The notes beneath the pieces are model-generated. The model had not been told where the DNA came from. It saw only the letters and a list, made by a program, of their open reading frames with translations, and ran no database searches. From the NCBI RefSeq assembly GCF_001544915.2, contig NZ_FCOE02000033.1:17838-81837 (forward strand): DNA of 64,000 nucleotides. The letters run 5' to 3'. Made by a program: the position numbers and the translations under genes. This DNA is from Caballeronia pedi. Its GTDB lineage: Bacteria; Pseudomonadota; Gammaproteobacteria; Burkholderiales; Burkholderiaceae. Position 1 is the stretch's first letter. Each line of letters opens with the position of its first letter. Below, one piece after another: positions 1 through 7,731 of this stretch.

Positions 1-6
1 TGAATA

Positions 7-1386
7 ATGGACGTCGCTCGGCGGCAACTCATCTATGTGACTCGCGATCCAAGCGAGACGCTGTGCGCGCGATTCGAGGAGCGCGGGTGGCACATCGAAA
101 TCGTCGCGAGCGCGCGCGACACGCGCAAGGCCTTGCGTAGCGATCTGGCGACCGGCGGACTGCTGGATCTGTCCAGCCGCTTCGAATCTCACGAACTGGC
201 GGCGTTCGAATCGTCGCTGACGATGACCAACGTCGGCTGGGTCGCGGCCACCGTTGCTGGACAACTGGAAGACGCCGCCGTGCGGCGCCTGATTCGCGAC
301 TATTGCTTCGATTACGTGACGCTGCCGACGTCGAACGACCGCATCGTCGATTCCGTCGGCCATGCGTACGGCATGGTCGCGCTGCACGACGCCGCATCGA
401 ACGATGCGCGCAGCGAAGGCCGCGCCGAAGGCGAGATGGTCGGTTCGTGCGACGCGATGCTCGCGCTGTTCCGCTCGATCCGCAAAGTCGCGATGACCGA
501 CGCGCCGGTGTTCATCTCCGGCGAGTCCGGCACGGGTAAGGAACTGACGGCCGTCGCCATTCACGAGCGTTCCGCACGCCGCGATCAGCCGTTCGTCGCG
601 ATCAACTGCGGCGCGATTCCCGCGCATCTGCTGCAATCCGAGCTCTTCGGCTACGAACGTGGTGCATTCACGGGTGCGAACCAGCGCAAGATCGGCCGCG
701 TCGAAGCGGCCAATGGCGGCACGCTGTTTCTCGACGAAATCGGCGATCTGCCGCTAGAAAGCCAGGCGAGCCTGCTGCGCTTCCTGCAGGAACGCAAAGT
801 GGAGCGTCTGGGCGGCCACGGCTCGACGCCGGTCGACGTGCGGATCATCTCGGCGACCCACGTCGACATGCAGACCGCGATGATCGAAGGCCGCTTTCGC
901 GCCGACTTGTACCACCGTCTGTGCGTGCTGCAGATCGACGAACCGCCGCTGCGCGCGCGCGGCAAGGACATCGAACTGCTCGCGAAGCACATGCTCGACC
1001 GCTTCAAGAAGGATGCGAGCCGGCGTCTGCGCGGCTTCTCGCCCGATGCGATCGCCGCGATCCACAACTACGGCTGGCCGGGCAATGTGCGCGAACTGAT
1101 CAACCGCGTGCGGCGCGCGATCGTGATGTCCGAGGGGCGGCAGATCACCGCGCGCGATCTCGAACTGGGCGAGTACGTCGAAGTCGCGCCGGTGTCGCTC
1201 GCGCAGGCGCGCGAGGCGGCCGAACGGCAGGCGATCGAACTGGCGCTCTTGCGGCATCGCGGGCGTCTGGGCGATGCGGCGCACGAACTGGGCATCTCAC
1301 GCGTGACGCTGTATCGCCTTCTGAGCGCGCACGGAATGCGTCATATCGAGGTCGATGCGCCGTCCGAGCACGCCACGCGCGGCTGA
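7..1386 (+). CDS. VpsR-like sigma-54-dependent transcriptional activator
   Basis: A 459-residue enhancer-binding protein that would activate RNA polymerase carrying sigma-54. The N-terminal ~130 residues resemble the degenerate receiver-like domain of VpsR-type regulators, which in relatives control exopolysaccharide and biofilm genes; I see no certain phosphoacceptor Asp. The central AAA+ domain has Walker A GESGTGKE (residues 172-179), the sigma-54 contact loop GAFTGA (219-224) and Walker B LFLDEIGD (~240-247). The C-terminal Fis-type helix-turn-helix is LGDAAHELGISRVTLYRLL. The domain order is complete and the length usual. It is followed by its own hairpin terminator, so it is probably monocistronic with respect to thyA. 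The assignment to the VpsR subgroup is from recall of the N-terminal domain and is less sure than the sigma-54 activator call. Confidence 0.9.
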   Translation: MDVARRQLIYVTRDPSETLCARFEERGWHIEIVASARDTRKALRSDLATGGLLDLSSRFESHELAAFESSLTMTNVGWVAATVAGQLEDAAVRRLIRDYCFDYVTLPTSNDRIVDSVGHAYGMVALHDAASNDARSEGRAEGEMVGSCDAMLALFRSIRKVAMTDAPVFISGESGTGKELTAVAIHERSARRDQPFVAINCGAIPAHLLQSELFGYERGAFTGANQRKIGRVEAANGGTLFLDEIGDLPLESQASLLRFLQERKVERLGGHGSTPVDVRIISATHVDMQTAMIEGRFRADLYHRLCVLQIDEPPLRARGKDIELLAKHMLDRFKKDASRRLRGFSPDAIAAIHNYGWPGNVRELINRVRRAIVMSEGRQITARDLELGEYVEVAPVSLAQAREAAERQAIELALLRHRGRLGDAAHELGISRVTLYRLLSAHGMRHIEVDAPSEHATRG

Positions 1387-1411
1387 ACGCATTTCACCGA
1401 CATCCTTCAGG

Positions 1412-1437
1412 ACGGGCGCTCGCAGGGCGCCCGTTTT
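1412..1437 (+). terminator. Rho-independent terminator after the sigma-54 activator gene
   Basis: A GC stem (ACGGGCGC pairing with GCGCCCGT) with a short loop is followed by a run of six T. It separates the activator gene from thyA. Confidence 0.8.
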
Positions 1438-1539
1438 TTCGTGCCGATGCACTAGAGCGCCGGTTCTCGCTGCTTGGTAAAATCTCGTGTTTACGCCTTC
1501 CGTTCGCGAGGGCGCGCCGCATTTCCCAGGGAACATCGA

Positions 1540-2511
1540 ATGAAACAGTACCTCGAGCTCGTCCAGACGATTCTCGATACCGGCACTTGGCAGGAGAACC
1601 GCACGGGCATCCGCACGATCGGCATTCCCGGCGCGATGCTGCGTTTCGACTTGCAGCAGGGCTTCCCGGCCGTGACGACCAAGAAGCTCGCGTTCAAGTC
1701 GGCGATCGGCGAGATGGTGGGCTTTCTGCGCGCGTCGAAGAGCGCGGCGGATTTCCGCGCGCTCGGCTGCAAGGTCTGGGACGCCAACGCGAACGAAAAC
1801 CCGCAGTGGCTCGAAAACCCGTACCGGCAAGGTCCGGACGATCTCGGCGACGTCTACGGCGTGCAGTGGCGCAAATGGCCCGCGTACAAACTGGTCGACG
1901 CGGGCGCGGGCGATCAGATCGCTGACGCCACCAATCGCGGCTTCGAGGTCGTGACGAGCTTCGTCGAGAACGGGCGCGAGCAGGTGCTGCTGTACAAGGC
2001 GATCGATCAGTTGCGCGAATGTCTCGACACGATCATCGAGCGCCCGACCGACCGGCGGATTCTGTTTCATGCGTGGAATCCGGCGAAGCTCGACGAGATC
2101 GCGCTGCCCGCGTGCCATTTGCTGTATCAGTTCATCCCGAACGCGGTGACGCGCGAAATCTCGCTGTGTCTGTATATCCGCAGCAACGATGTCGGGCTCG
2201 GCACGCCGTTCAACCTGACCGAAGGCGCGGCGCTGCTGCACCTCGTCGGCCGCCTGACGGGGTACAAGCCGCGCTGGTTCACGTACTTCATCGGCGACGC
2301 GCATATCTACGAGAATCAGCTCGACATGCTTAACGAGCAGTTGAAGCGCGAACCGTTGCCGTCGCCTCAGCTCATCATCTCGGACCGCGTGCCCGATTAC
2401 GCGCTCACGAAGCGCTACGAGCCGGAATGGCTGGAAAAGATCGAGCCGAAGGATTTCGCGCTGGAAGGGTACAAGCATCACGAGCCGCTCACCGCGCCGA
2501 TGGCGGTCTGA
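1540..2511 (+). CDS. thyA: Thymidylate synthase
   Basis: Makes dTMP from dUMP with 5,10-methylenetetrahydrofolate, a cytoplasmic step of pyrimidine deoxynucleotide synthesis. The protein is 323 residues and shows the catalytic site PACHLLYQF with the nucleophile Cys192, and the dUMP/folate contacts around RSNDVGLGTPFNLTEGAALLHL. I start at ATG 1540 because CAGGGAA lies 7-13 bases upstream; an in-frame start 22 codons earlier adds residues not typical of the family and has no ribosome site. A TAAAAT hexamer at 1478-1483 may be its -10 box. The gene is convergent with the FecR/DUF6600 gene and shares a terminator with it. Length and motifs make this a safe call. Confidence 0.97.
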   Translation: MKQYLELVQTILDTGTWQENRTGIRTIGIPGAMLRFDLQQGFPAVTTKKLAFKSAIGEMVGFLRASKSAADFRALGCKVWDANANENPQWLENPYRQGPDDLGDVYGVQWRKWPAYKLVDAGAGDQIADATNRGFEVVTSFVENGREQVLLYKAIDQLRECLDTIIERPTDRRILFHAWNPAKLDEIALPACHLLYQFIPNAVTREISLCLYIRSNDVGLGTPFNLTEGAALLHLVGRLTGYKPRWFTYFIGDAHIYENQLDMLNEQLKREPLPSPQLIISDRVPDYALTKRYEPEWLEKIEPKDFALEGYKHHEPLTAPMAV

Positions 2512-2538
2512 GCGAACGCTTCAGCGGTAGAAAATGCG

Positions 2539-2563
2539 AACGCGCGGCTTCGGGCCGCGCGTT
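2539..2563. terminator. Bidirectional terminator between thyA and the DUF6600 gene
   Basis: A perfect CGCGCGGC/GCCGCGCG stem with a TTCGG loop, flanked by AA on the left and TTT on the right, lies between two convergent genes. Confidence 0.8.
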
Positions 2564-2578
2564 TGTCGTTTACGGCCT

Positions 2579-4516
2579 TTAGCCGCGATGATGCTCGTTA
2601 CCGCCGCCGCCATGTTGCTGCTGCTGTGGCTGTTGCGGTTGCTGCGCCTGCTGTGGCCGTTGGTGGGCTTCCTGATGCGGCATCTGCGGCGGCGCCTGAT
2701 GCGCTTCCTGATGCATCGGCTGACGCGCCGGCTCGGGATGATACTGCGGCCGCTGCGCTTGTTGCTGTGCCTGCTGCTGCGGGCGGGGCGGCGGCATCTC
2801 TCGATGCGGCTGTTCGGCGCGCGGCTGACGATAGGCTTGCGGCGGCGGTTGCATCGCCTGCATCGGCGGATTGGGCGCGCGGTGCTCGAAGTGCGGCGCG
2901 TCGCCCGCGTGCTGCGGCGGCTGGCCCTGTTGCGGCCGCACGCGCGATTCGTTGGGCACGGCGCGCCCATGCGATGCATCGCCATGCGAGAAGCGCGGAT
3001 CGCCTTCTGATGGCGCACGCTCGGGCGCATGCGGCGCGCCGCCTGCAATCACCGAACGCGCCGGCCCATGCGTCGCGACGAGATGCACCTGATCGTTACG
3101 CGCGTCGCGATGGTCGTGAAAATCCGGCATGCCGACCGGCGCGCGCGTCGCCACCACTGGACGCCCGACACCGCCCTGCGGCGGCCGGTAATCCGCGCGC
3201 CGCGCGCCGGGCGCAAAACTGTCGCGGGTCGGCGCGATGCCCGGCGCGCCCGCGAAGAAGTGCGGATTGCGCCAGCGCGACGGATCGACGGCATACGGCT
3301 GCCGTCCGACCGGCTGACCATGCATGAACGCGTTCGCGGGCACGGCGGTGAGCCCACGCGGCGCGCGATAGTTGACGTACGTATTGTTCACATAGACGTT
3401 ACGGTTGACTCGTTCGTAATAACGCGGGCTCCAGCCATCCCGATGCGGACGCCATGCCTCGCCCGGCCCGAGCGGGAACCACGCGACGCCCGCCGCCGCG
3501 ACGCCGCCGACCGTCAGCGCGACGTTCCAGTCGACGCCGCTGGCGCCGTCGCCGACGAACGCGACGAGCGCGGGTGCATACGCGGGCGGCGCGCTCACGG
3601 CCATCGGCCCCGGCACCCAGGCCCATTGCGATCCGACATACGCCCAGCGCCCGTAGTGATAGGGCGCGAAACCCCAGGGCGCGTCGTCGATCCACGTCCA
3701 GCCCCACGGGTTCTGCCACGCCCAATGTCCTTGCCGATACGGCGCCCAGTCGGCGGAGACGGCATTCGGCACCCATACCGGCCCGTACGACGGATCGTTG
3801 CGCCACGTGCCGTTGGCGTCGAGATCCTGATAACCGGGAATGTCGCGCGACACGTAACGCGCCGAGACCGAGCGGTCTTCGGATGCGTCGCGGCTCGCGG
3901 CCCATTGATCGAACGCGTCCGGAGCGGGCGCGGCATCCGCGGACGTTTGCTGAAGATTCGTGCCCTCGAACGTCATCTGCTGGCCGCCCGCGAGCTGCAC
4001 CGACCCGCCGTCGCCATACACGGTGACGCCGCCGCTTCGCACCGTGACCGTGGTCGCGCGGCCATCGGGCGCGACGTCCACGCGCACGTCGCCGGGCGTC
4101 GTGATCGCGAGCGCGGCGTTGGGCGTGTCGATCTCATAGCGCGTGCCGGGCGGCAGTTCGCGCACGCGCGTCGACAGCGTGCCCTGCGCGATCTTGAGTT
4201 GCGCGGCGTTGTCGTCGAGCGCGAGGATCGACATCGCGGTCGATGAACCGAGCCGCAGCGCCGTCGAACCGATATGCAGTTCAGAGCGTGCGTTTTCGTC
4301 GTTCCAGAGCTGATCGCCCGTGGTGAGCGGGCGGTTGATTTGCGCGTAGGACCAGTCGGAAGCGCCCGCCGGTTCTGTCGTCACGGTGCCCGCCATGTAG
4401 TTCAGGCGCGCGATGCGCCCGGGCGGGTCGGCTTGCGGCGTCTGCGCGAGCGCGCCGAGCGCCGATATCGATAAGAGCGCGCCCAGCGTCGCGGCGGCGA
4501 TGGCCCTGTTTTTCAT
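2579..4516 (-). CDS. Exported FecR-domain / DUF6600 protein with Gln/His-rich tail
   Basis: About 645 residues. The start MKNRAIAAATLG (ATG at 4516) has GGAG at good spacing and begins a clear Sec signal peptide ending near LGALAQ; an ATG nine codons upstream is less likely. Residues ~30-180 form a FecR-like beta domain (RIARLNYMAGTV..., LRLGSSTAMSIL, YEIDTPNAALAITTPGDVRVDV). The next ~200 residues carry aromatic W/Y-G repeats such as YQDLDANGTWRNDPSYGPVWVP and WAWQNPWGWTWIDDAPWGFAPYHYGRW, the signature of DUF6600. The last ~150 residues are low complexity, rich in Gln, His, Pro and Arg. Likely periplasmic or surface-exposed; function unknown. No sigma/FecA-type receptor genes adjoin it, so the FecR domain is probably structural rather than part of an iron-signalling set. 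Confidence 0.8.
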   Translation of the reverse strand: MKNRAIAAATLGALLSISALGALAQTPQADPPGRIARLNYMAGTVTTEPAGASDWSYAQINRPLTTGDQLWNDENARSELHIGSTALRLGSSTAMSILALDDNAAQLKIAQGTLSTRVRELPPGTRYEIDTPNAALAITTPGDVRVDVAPDGRATTVTVRSGGVTVYGDGGSVQLAGGQQMTFEGTNLQQTSADAAPAPDAFDQWAASRDASEDRSVSARYVSRDIPGYQDLDANGTWRNDPSYGPVWVPNAVSADWAPYRQGHWAWQNPWGWTWIDDAPWGFAPYHYGRWAYVGSQWAWVPGPMAVSAPPAYAPALVAFVGDGASGVDWNVALTVGGVAAAGVAWFPLGPGEAWRPHRDGWSPRYYERVNRNVYVNNTYVNYRAPRGLTAVPANAFMHGQPVGRQPYAVDPSRWRNPHFFAGAPGIAPTRDSFAPGARRADYRPPQGGVGRPVVATRAPVGMPDFHDHRDARNDQVHLVATHGPARSVIAGGAPHAPERAPSEGDPRFSHGDASHGRAVPNESRVRPQQGQPPQHAGDAPHFEHRAPNPPMQAMQPPPQAYRQPRAEQPHREMPPPRPQQQAQQQAQRPQYHPEPARQPMHQEAHQAPPQMPHQEAHQRPQQAQQPQQPQQQQHGGGGNEHHRG

Positions 4517-4649
4517 CGTGTTCTCCGGCGGCCGCGCGTGCATCCTGTCGGACGCGACGGTCCGCGAGGCCTACCGGATCAATGTATCGCCCGCGCGTGT
4601 ATCCGTACGATGCCGTTTGTAACGGCGCGCGGGTCGGCGTAACAAAGCT

Positions 4650-5399
4650 TTATCGCGTGGACAGGAAGCCTTCGAAATGCCGATGCCCCGCCGGCGTCAC
4701 GCGCAACACGCGACGCTTCGCGGCGTGCTCGATCCAGCCATGCGACTCGCACGCCTCGAGGAACGCCGCGCCGAGCGCGCCGCCCAGATGCGGCCTGCGC
4801 TCGCTCCAGTCGATGCAGGTGCATGCGAAGCGGCGTCGCCGCGCGCGCTGCGTCTTCAGGTCGATGCCGAGTTCGGCGAACGCCTGCGCGCCTTCCGGCG
4901 TCGCGTCGAGGGCGGCGGGGCCGTGCGCCTGTTCGTGATCGTCGGCGGCGGCGAGCCAGTTGCGGGCGATCATCCGGTCGAAGATCTGCACGGCGAGTTC
5001 GCCCGCGAGATGGTCGTAGCAAGTGCGCGCGAAACGCATGTCGACGGGCACGGCCGAAGGCGGCCGCTCGGGCGCGCGTTGCGGCGCGCTGGCACGCGCG
5101 AGATTGGCGAGCGCTTCGATGGCCGCGGCGATATCCGGCGTCGCGATGCGGTAATAGCGATGCCTTCCGCTGATTTCGAGCGCGAGCAGCCCGCCTTCGG
5201 TGAGCCGCGCGAGATGCCCGCTCGCCGCCGACGGCGACAGCCCCGCGATCATCGTCAGTTCGCCGGCGGGACGCGCGGTGCCGTCCATCAGCGACCAGAG
5301 CATCGCGGCGCGGCCCGGATCGGCGATCAGCGCGCCGATGCGCGACAGCCCGGGGAAGTGGCGCGCGCGGGAATCGGTGTCGTCGAAAGCGGAGTTCAT
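4650..5399 (-). CDS. ArsR-type winged-helix transcriptional regulator
   Basis: About 249 residues. The N-terminal ~100 residues fit an ArsR winged helix: ...LIADPGRAAMLWSLMDGTARPAGELTMIAGLSPSAASGHLARLTEGGLL, followed by a wing GRHRYYRI. The C-terminal half (~120 residues) includes a second winged-helix-like segment and a Cys (FACTCIDWSERRPHLGG) seen in larger ArsR proteins of proteobacteria; the ligand is not apparent. ATG 5399 is chosen because AGGGAT lies upstream; ATGs 11 and 23 codons earlier are possible. It is divergent from a small lipoprotein gene. The target is unknown. Confidence 0.8.
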   Translation of the reverse strand: MNSAFDDTDSRARHFPGLSRIGALIADPGRAAMLWSLMDGTARPAGELTMIAGLSPSAASGHLARLTEGGLLALEISGRHRYYRIATPDIAAAIEALANLARASAPQRAPERPPSAVPVDMRFARTCYDHLAGELAVQIFDRMIARNWLAAADDHEQAHGPAALDATPEGAQAFAELGIDLKTQRARRRRFACTCIDWSERRPHLGGALGAAFLEACESHGWIEHAAKRRVLRVTPAGHRHFEGFLSTR

Positions 5400-5543
5400 G
5401 GCGATATCCCTGACGGGCGAAGTGATCGACATAGTCACTCTAGCGCGGCTTCGCATCCGATGTTTCACCGTGCGCCGAAATGTCGATGCGCGCGGCCCGG
5501 CGCTAGAATGAGCGCTGGCATTCGAGCCAGCAGGAGAATTTCC

Positions 5544-5687
5544 ATGTCCAGGTTCTTTCTCGCCGGCGCGCTCTGCGCGCTGATGCTTTGCGCGGGCTGC
5601 GCGGGCGGGCCGTCGTCATCGGCGGGCGGCGGCGGCAGCATCACGATGTACGGCACGATCGATCAGGGCATCACGGTTCACGACTAG
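5544..5687 (+). CDS. 47-residue lipoprotein with a porin-like N-terminal strand
   Basis: Begins at ATG 5544 behind a strong AGGAGA site. Residues 1-18 are a hydrophobic signal sequence and Cys19 in LCAGC is the likely lipidated residue, although the -3 position is Cys rather than Leu. After a Gly/Ser linker (GGPSSSAGGGG) the mature part is only SITMYGTIDQGITVHD. That segment resembles the first beta strand of Burkholderia trimeric porins, which usually reads S-V-T-L-Y-G-x-x-D-x-G-(I/V). The protein stops there, so no barrel can form. The clear ribosome site and intact frame argue for a real short gene. Function unknown. Confidence 0.65.
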   Translation: MSRFFLAGALCALMLCAGCAGGPSSSAGGGGSITMYGTIDQGITVHD

Positions 5688-5703
5688 CGCCTTTTTCGCT
5701 TCG

Positions 5704-5709
5704 TATAAT
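5704..5709 (+). promoter_or_regulatory. -10 box upstream of the thioesterase gene
   Basis: A perfect TATAAT hexamer sits 31 bases before the next start codon. I see no good -35 hexamer at 16-18 bases, so this may be a weak or activated promoter. Confidence 0.5.
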
Positions 5710-5740
5710 CGGCGTCATATGACTCGAACATGATGCCACC

Positions 5741-6271
5741 ATGAATACGCCGACTTCATCCCCCATTCCCGCGGTCCCCGTGGTTCCGAAAAGCCGCGCC
5801 GAAACCACCTTTCGCTTTCTCGCCGAGCCGACTTCGGTGAATTTCGGCGGCAAGGTGCATGGCGGCGCGCTAATGAAATGGATCGACGAAACCGCCTACG
5901 CCTGCGCCGCGATGTGGTCCGGGCGTTACGCGGTGACGGTGAGCGTCGGCAATATCCGCTTTCGACGGCCGATTCTCGTCGGCAATCTGGTGGAATTGCG
6001 CGCGCGCGTGGTCACGACGGGGCGCACCAGCATGCACATTCACATCTCCGTGCACGCGGGCGATCCAAAAGTCGGCGAACTGCAGCAGACGACCGATTGC
6101 CTGATGGTCTTCGTCGCCGTCGATGAAAAAGGACAGCCGACGCCCGTGCCGTCGTTCGTGCCGGAGACGGATGAGGAAAAGCGGCTCGCGAAATACGCGA
6201 TGGACGTGAAGGACGCGCTGGATGCGATCGTCGAGTTGAAGCCGGAAGAGGTGGCGGCGGGGAAGGTGTGA
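5741..6271 (+). CDS. Hotdog-fold acyl-CoA thioesterase (YciA/BACH type)
   Basis: A 176-residue protein that should hydrolyse acyl-CoA thioesters in the cytoplasm. The hotdog core is visible as NFGGKVHGGALMKWIDETAYACAAMWSGRYAVTVSVGN, with the Asp of WIDETA in the usual catalytic position and the GG-x-VHGG turn before it, followed by FRRPILVGNLVELRARVVTTGRTS. Length is slightly over that of YciA because of a charged C-terminal helix (residues ~145-176). It has its own promoter-like box and faces fumC convergently, with 30 bases between stops. Substrate chain length cannot be read from the sequence. Confidence 0.88.
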   Translation: MNTPTSSPIPAVPVVPKSRAETTFRFLAEPTSVNFGGKVHGGALMKWIDETAYACAAMWSGRYAVTVSVGNIRFRRPILVGNLVELRARVVTTGRTSMHIHISVHAGDPKVGELQQTTDCLMVFVAVDEKGQPTPVPSFVPETDEEKRLAKYAMDVKDALDAIVELKPEEVAAGKV

Positions 6272-6301
6272 TCCCGCCGCTCTACACACTCCAGCGCGCG
6301 C

Positions 6302-7705
6302 TTACTTCCCGACCATCTCCCCTGGCTTGACCCACTCATCGAACTGCTGCGCGCTCACGTGACCGAGCGCGAGCGCGGCGGCCTTGAGCGTCGTGCCTTC
6401 CTTGTGGGCCTTCTTCGCGATCTGCGCGGCCTTGTCGTAACCGATATGCGGATTGAGCGCCGTCACGAGCATCAGCGACTCGTTGAGCAGGCTCTCGATG
6501 CGCGTCTCGTTCGGCTCGATGCCCACCGCGCAGTTATCGTTGAAGCTCTGCGCGCCGTCCGCGAGCAGGCGGATCGATTGCAGCACGTTATGCGCGATCA
6601 TCGGCCGGAACACGTTCAGCTCGAAGTTGCCGCTCGCGCCGCCGAAATTCACCGCGACGTCGTTGCCGAACACCTGGCAGCAGAGCATCGTGACGGCTTC
6701 GGATTGCGTGGGATTGACCTTGCCCGGCATGATCGAGCTGCCCGGCTCGTTCTCCGGAATCGACAGTTCGCCGAGCCCGCAGCGCGGCCCGCTGGCGAGC
6801 CAGCGGATGTCGTTGGCGATCTTCATCAGGCCCGCCGCAACCGTCTTCAGCGCGCCGTGCGCGGCGACGAGCGCGTCGGCAGCGGCCATTACTTCGAACT
6901 TGTTCGGCGCGGTCTCGAAGGGCAGGCCGGTGAGCTTGCCGATCGCGCCCGCGACCTTCGCGGCGAATTCCGGATGCGCGTTCAGTCCCGTGCCGACTGC
7001 CGTGCCGCCCTGCGCGAGCTGATACAGATGCGGCAGCGTCGCCTCGACATGCTTCACGCCCTGATCGAGTTGCGCGACGTAACCCGAAAACTCCTGGCCG
7101 AGCGTGAGCGGCGTGGCGTCCTGAAGATGCGTGCGGCCGATCTTCACGATCTTGTCGAACGCCTTCGATTTCTTCTCGAGCGTGTCGCGCAGCGTCTTCA
7201 GCGACGGCACCAGATGCTTGACGATCGCATACGCGACCGCGACGTGCATCGCCGTCGGGAACACGTCGTTGGACGACTGTCCGCGGTTCACGTCGTCGTT
7301 CGGATGCACGAGGCGCTCCTCGCCGCGCGGTCCGCCCATGATCTCGCTCGCGCGATTGGCGATCACCTCGTTCAGGTTCATGTTGGTCTGCGTGCCCGAG
7401 CCGGTCTGCCACACGGCGAGCGGAAATTCATCGGGATGCCTGCCGTCGATGATTTCCTCGGCCGCCTGCATGATCGCTTTCGCTTTCTTCGAGTCGAGCA
7501 CCTTCAGGCCTTCGTTCACTTCGGCGGCGGCGTGCTTGATGATCGCGAGTGCGGTGATCAGTTCGGGCGACTGCTTTTCCGTCGAAATCTTGAAGTTCTG
7601 CAGCGAGCGCTGCGTCTGCGCGCCCCAGAGTTTGTCGTTCGGCACGGCGATTTCGCCGAACGTGTCCTTCTCCATCCGGACGTCGCCCTTCGCGTTCTGT
7701 GTCAT
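6302..7705 (-). CDS. fumC: Fumarate hydratase, class II
   Basis: Oxygen-stable class II fumarase of the TCA cycle, interconverting fumarate and malate; it acts as a homotetramer in the cytoplasm. The 467-residue protein carries the superfamily signature GSSIMPGKVNPTQ, the TGSGTQTNMN and SSNDVFPTAMH substrate-binding segments and the GRTHLQDATP loop. ATG 7705 has AGGGGA nine bases upstream; a much longer in-frame reading upstream is antisense to nothing useful and simply overlaps the phospholipase gene in another frame. It lies 26 bases downstream of the phospholipase-like gene on the same strand and could be co-transcribed. Confidence 0.97.
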   Translation of the reverse strand: MTQNAKGDVRMEKDTFGEIAVPNDKLWGAQTQRSLQNFKISTEKQSPELITALAIIKHAAAEVNEGLKVLDSKKAKAIMQAAEEIIDGRHPDEFPLAVWQTGSGTQTNMNLNEVIANRASEIMGGPRGEERLVHPNDDVNRGQSSNDVFPTAMHVAVAYAIVKHLVPSLKTLRDTLEKKSKAFDKIVKIGRTHLQDATPLTLGQEFSGYVAQLDQGVKHVEATLPHLYQLAQGGTAVGTGLNAHPEFAAKVAGAIGKLTGLPFETAPNKFEVMAAADALVAAHGALKTVAAGLMKIANDIRWLASGPRCGLGELSIPENEPGSSIMPGKVNPTQSEAVTMLCCQVFGNDVAVNFGGASGNFELNVFRPMIAHNVLQSIRLLADGAQSFNDNCAVGIEPNETRIESLLNESLMLVTALNPHIGYDKAAQIAKKAHKEGTTLKAAALALGHVSAQQFDEWVKPGEMVGK

Positions 7706-7731
7706 GGCGTGAGTTCCCCTACGAGGTTGGA

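Noticed and set aside
1474..1539. 22-codon N-terminal extension of thyA
   Set aside because: Not family-like, no ribosome site, and the ATG at 1540 has a good one.
4677..5687. A 336-codon frame that would fuse upstream sequence to the 47-residue lipoprotein
   Set aside because: The upstream part is antisense to the ArsR-type regulator; the lipoprotein has its own ATG, ribosome site and signal peptide.
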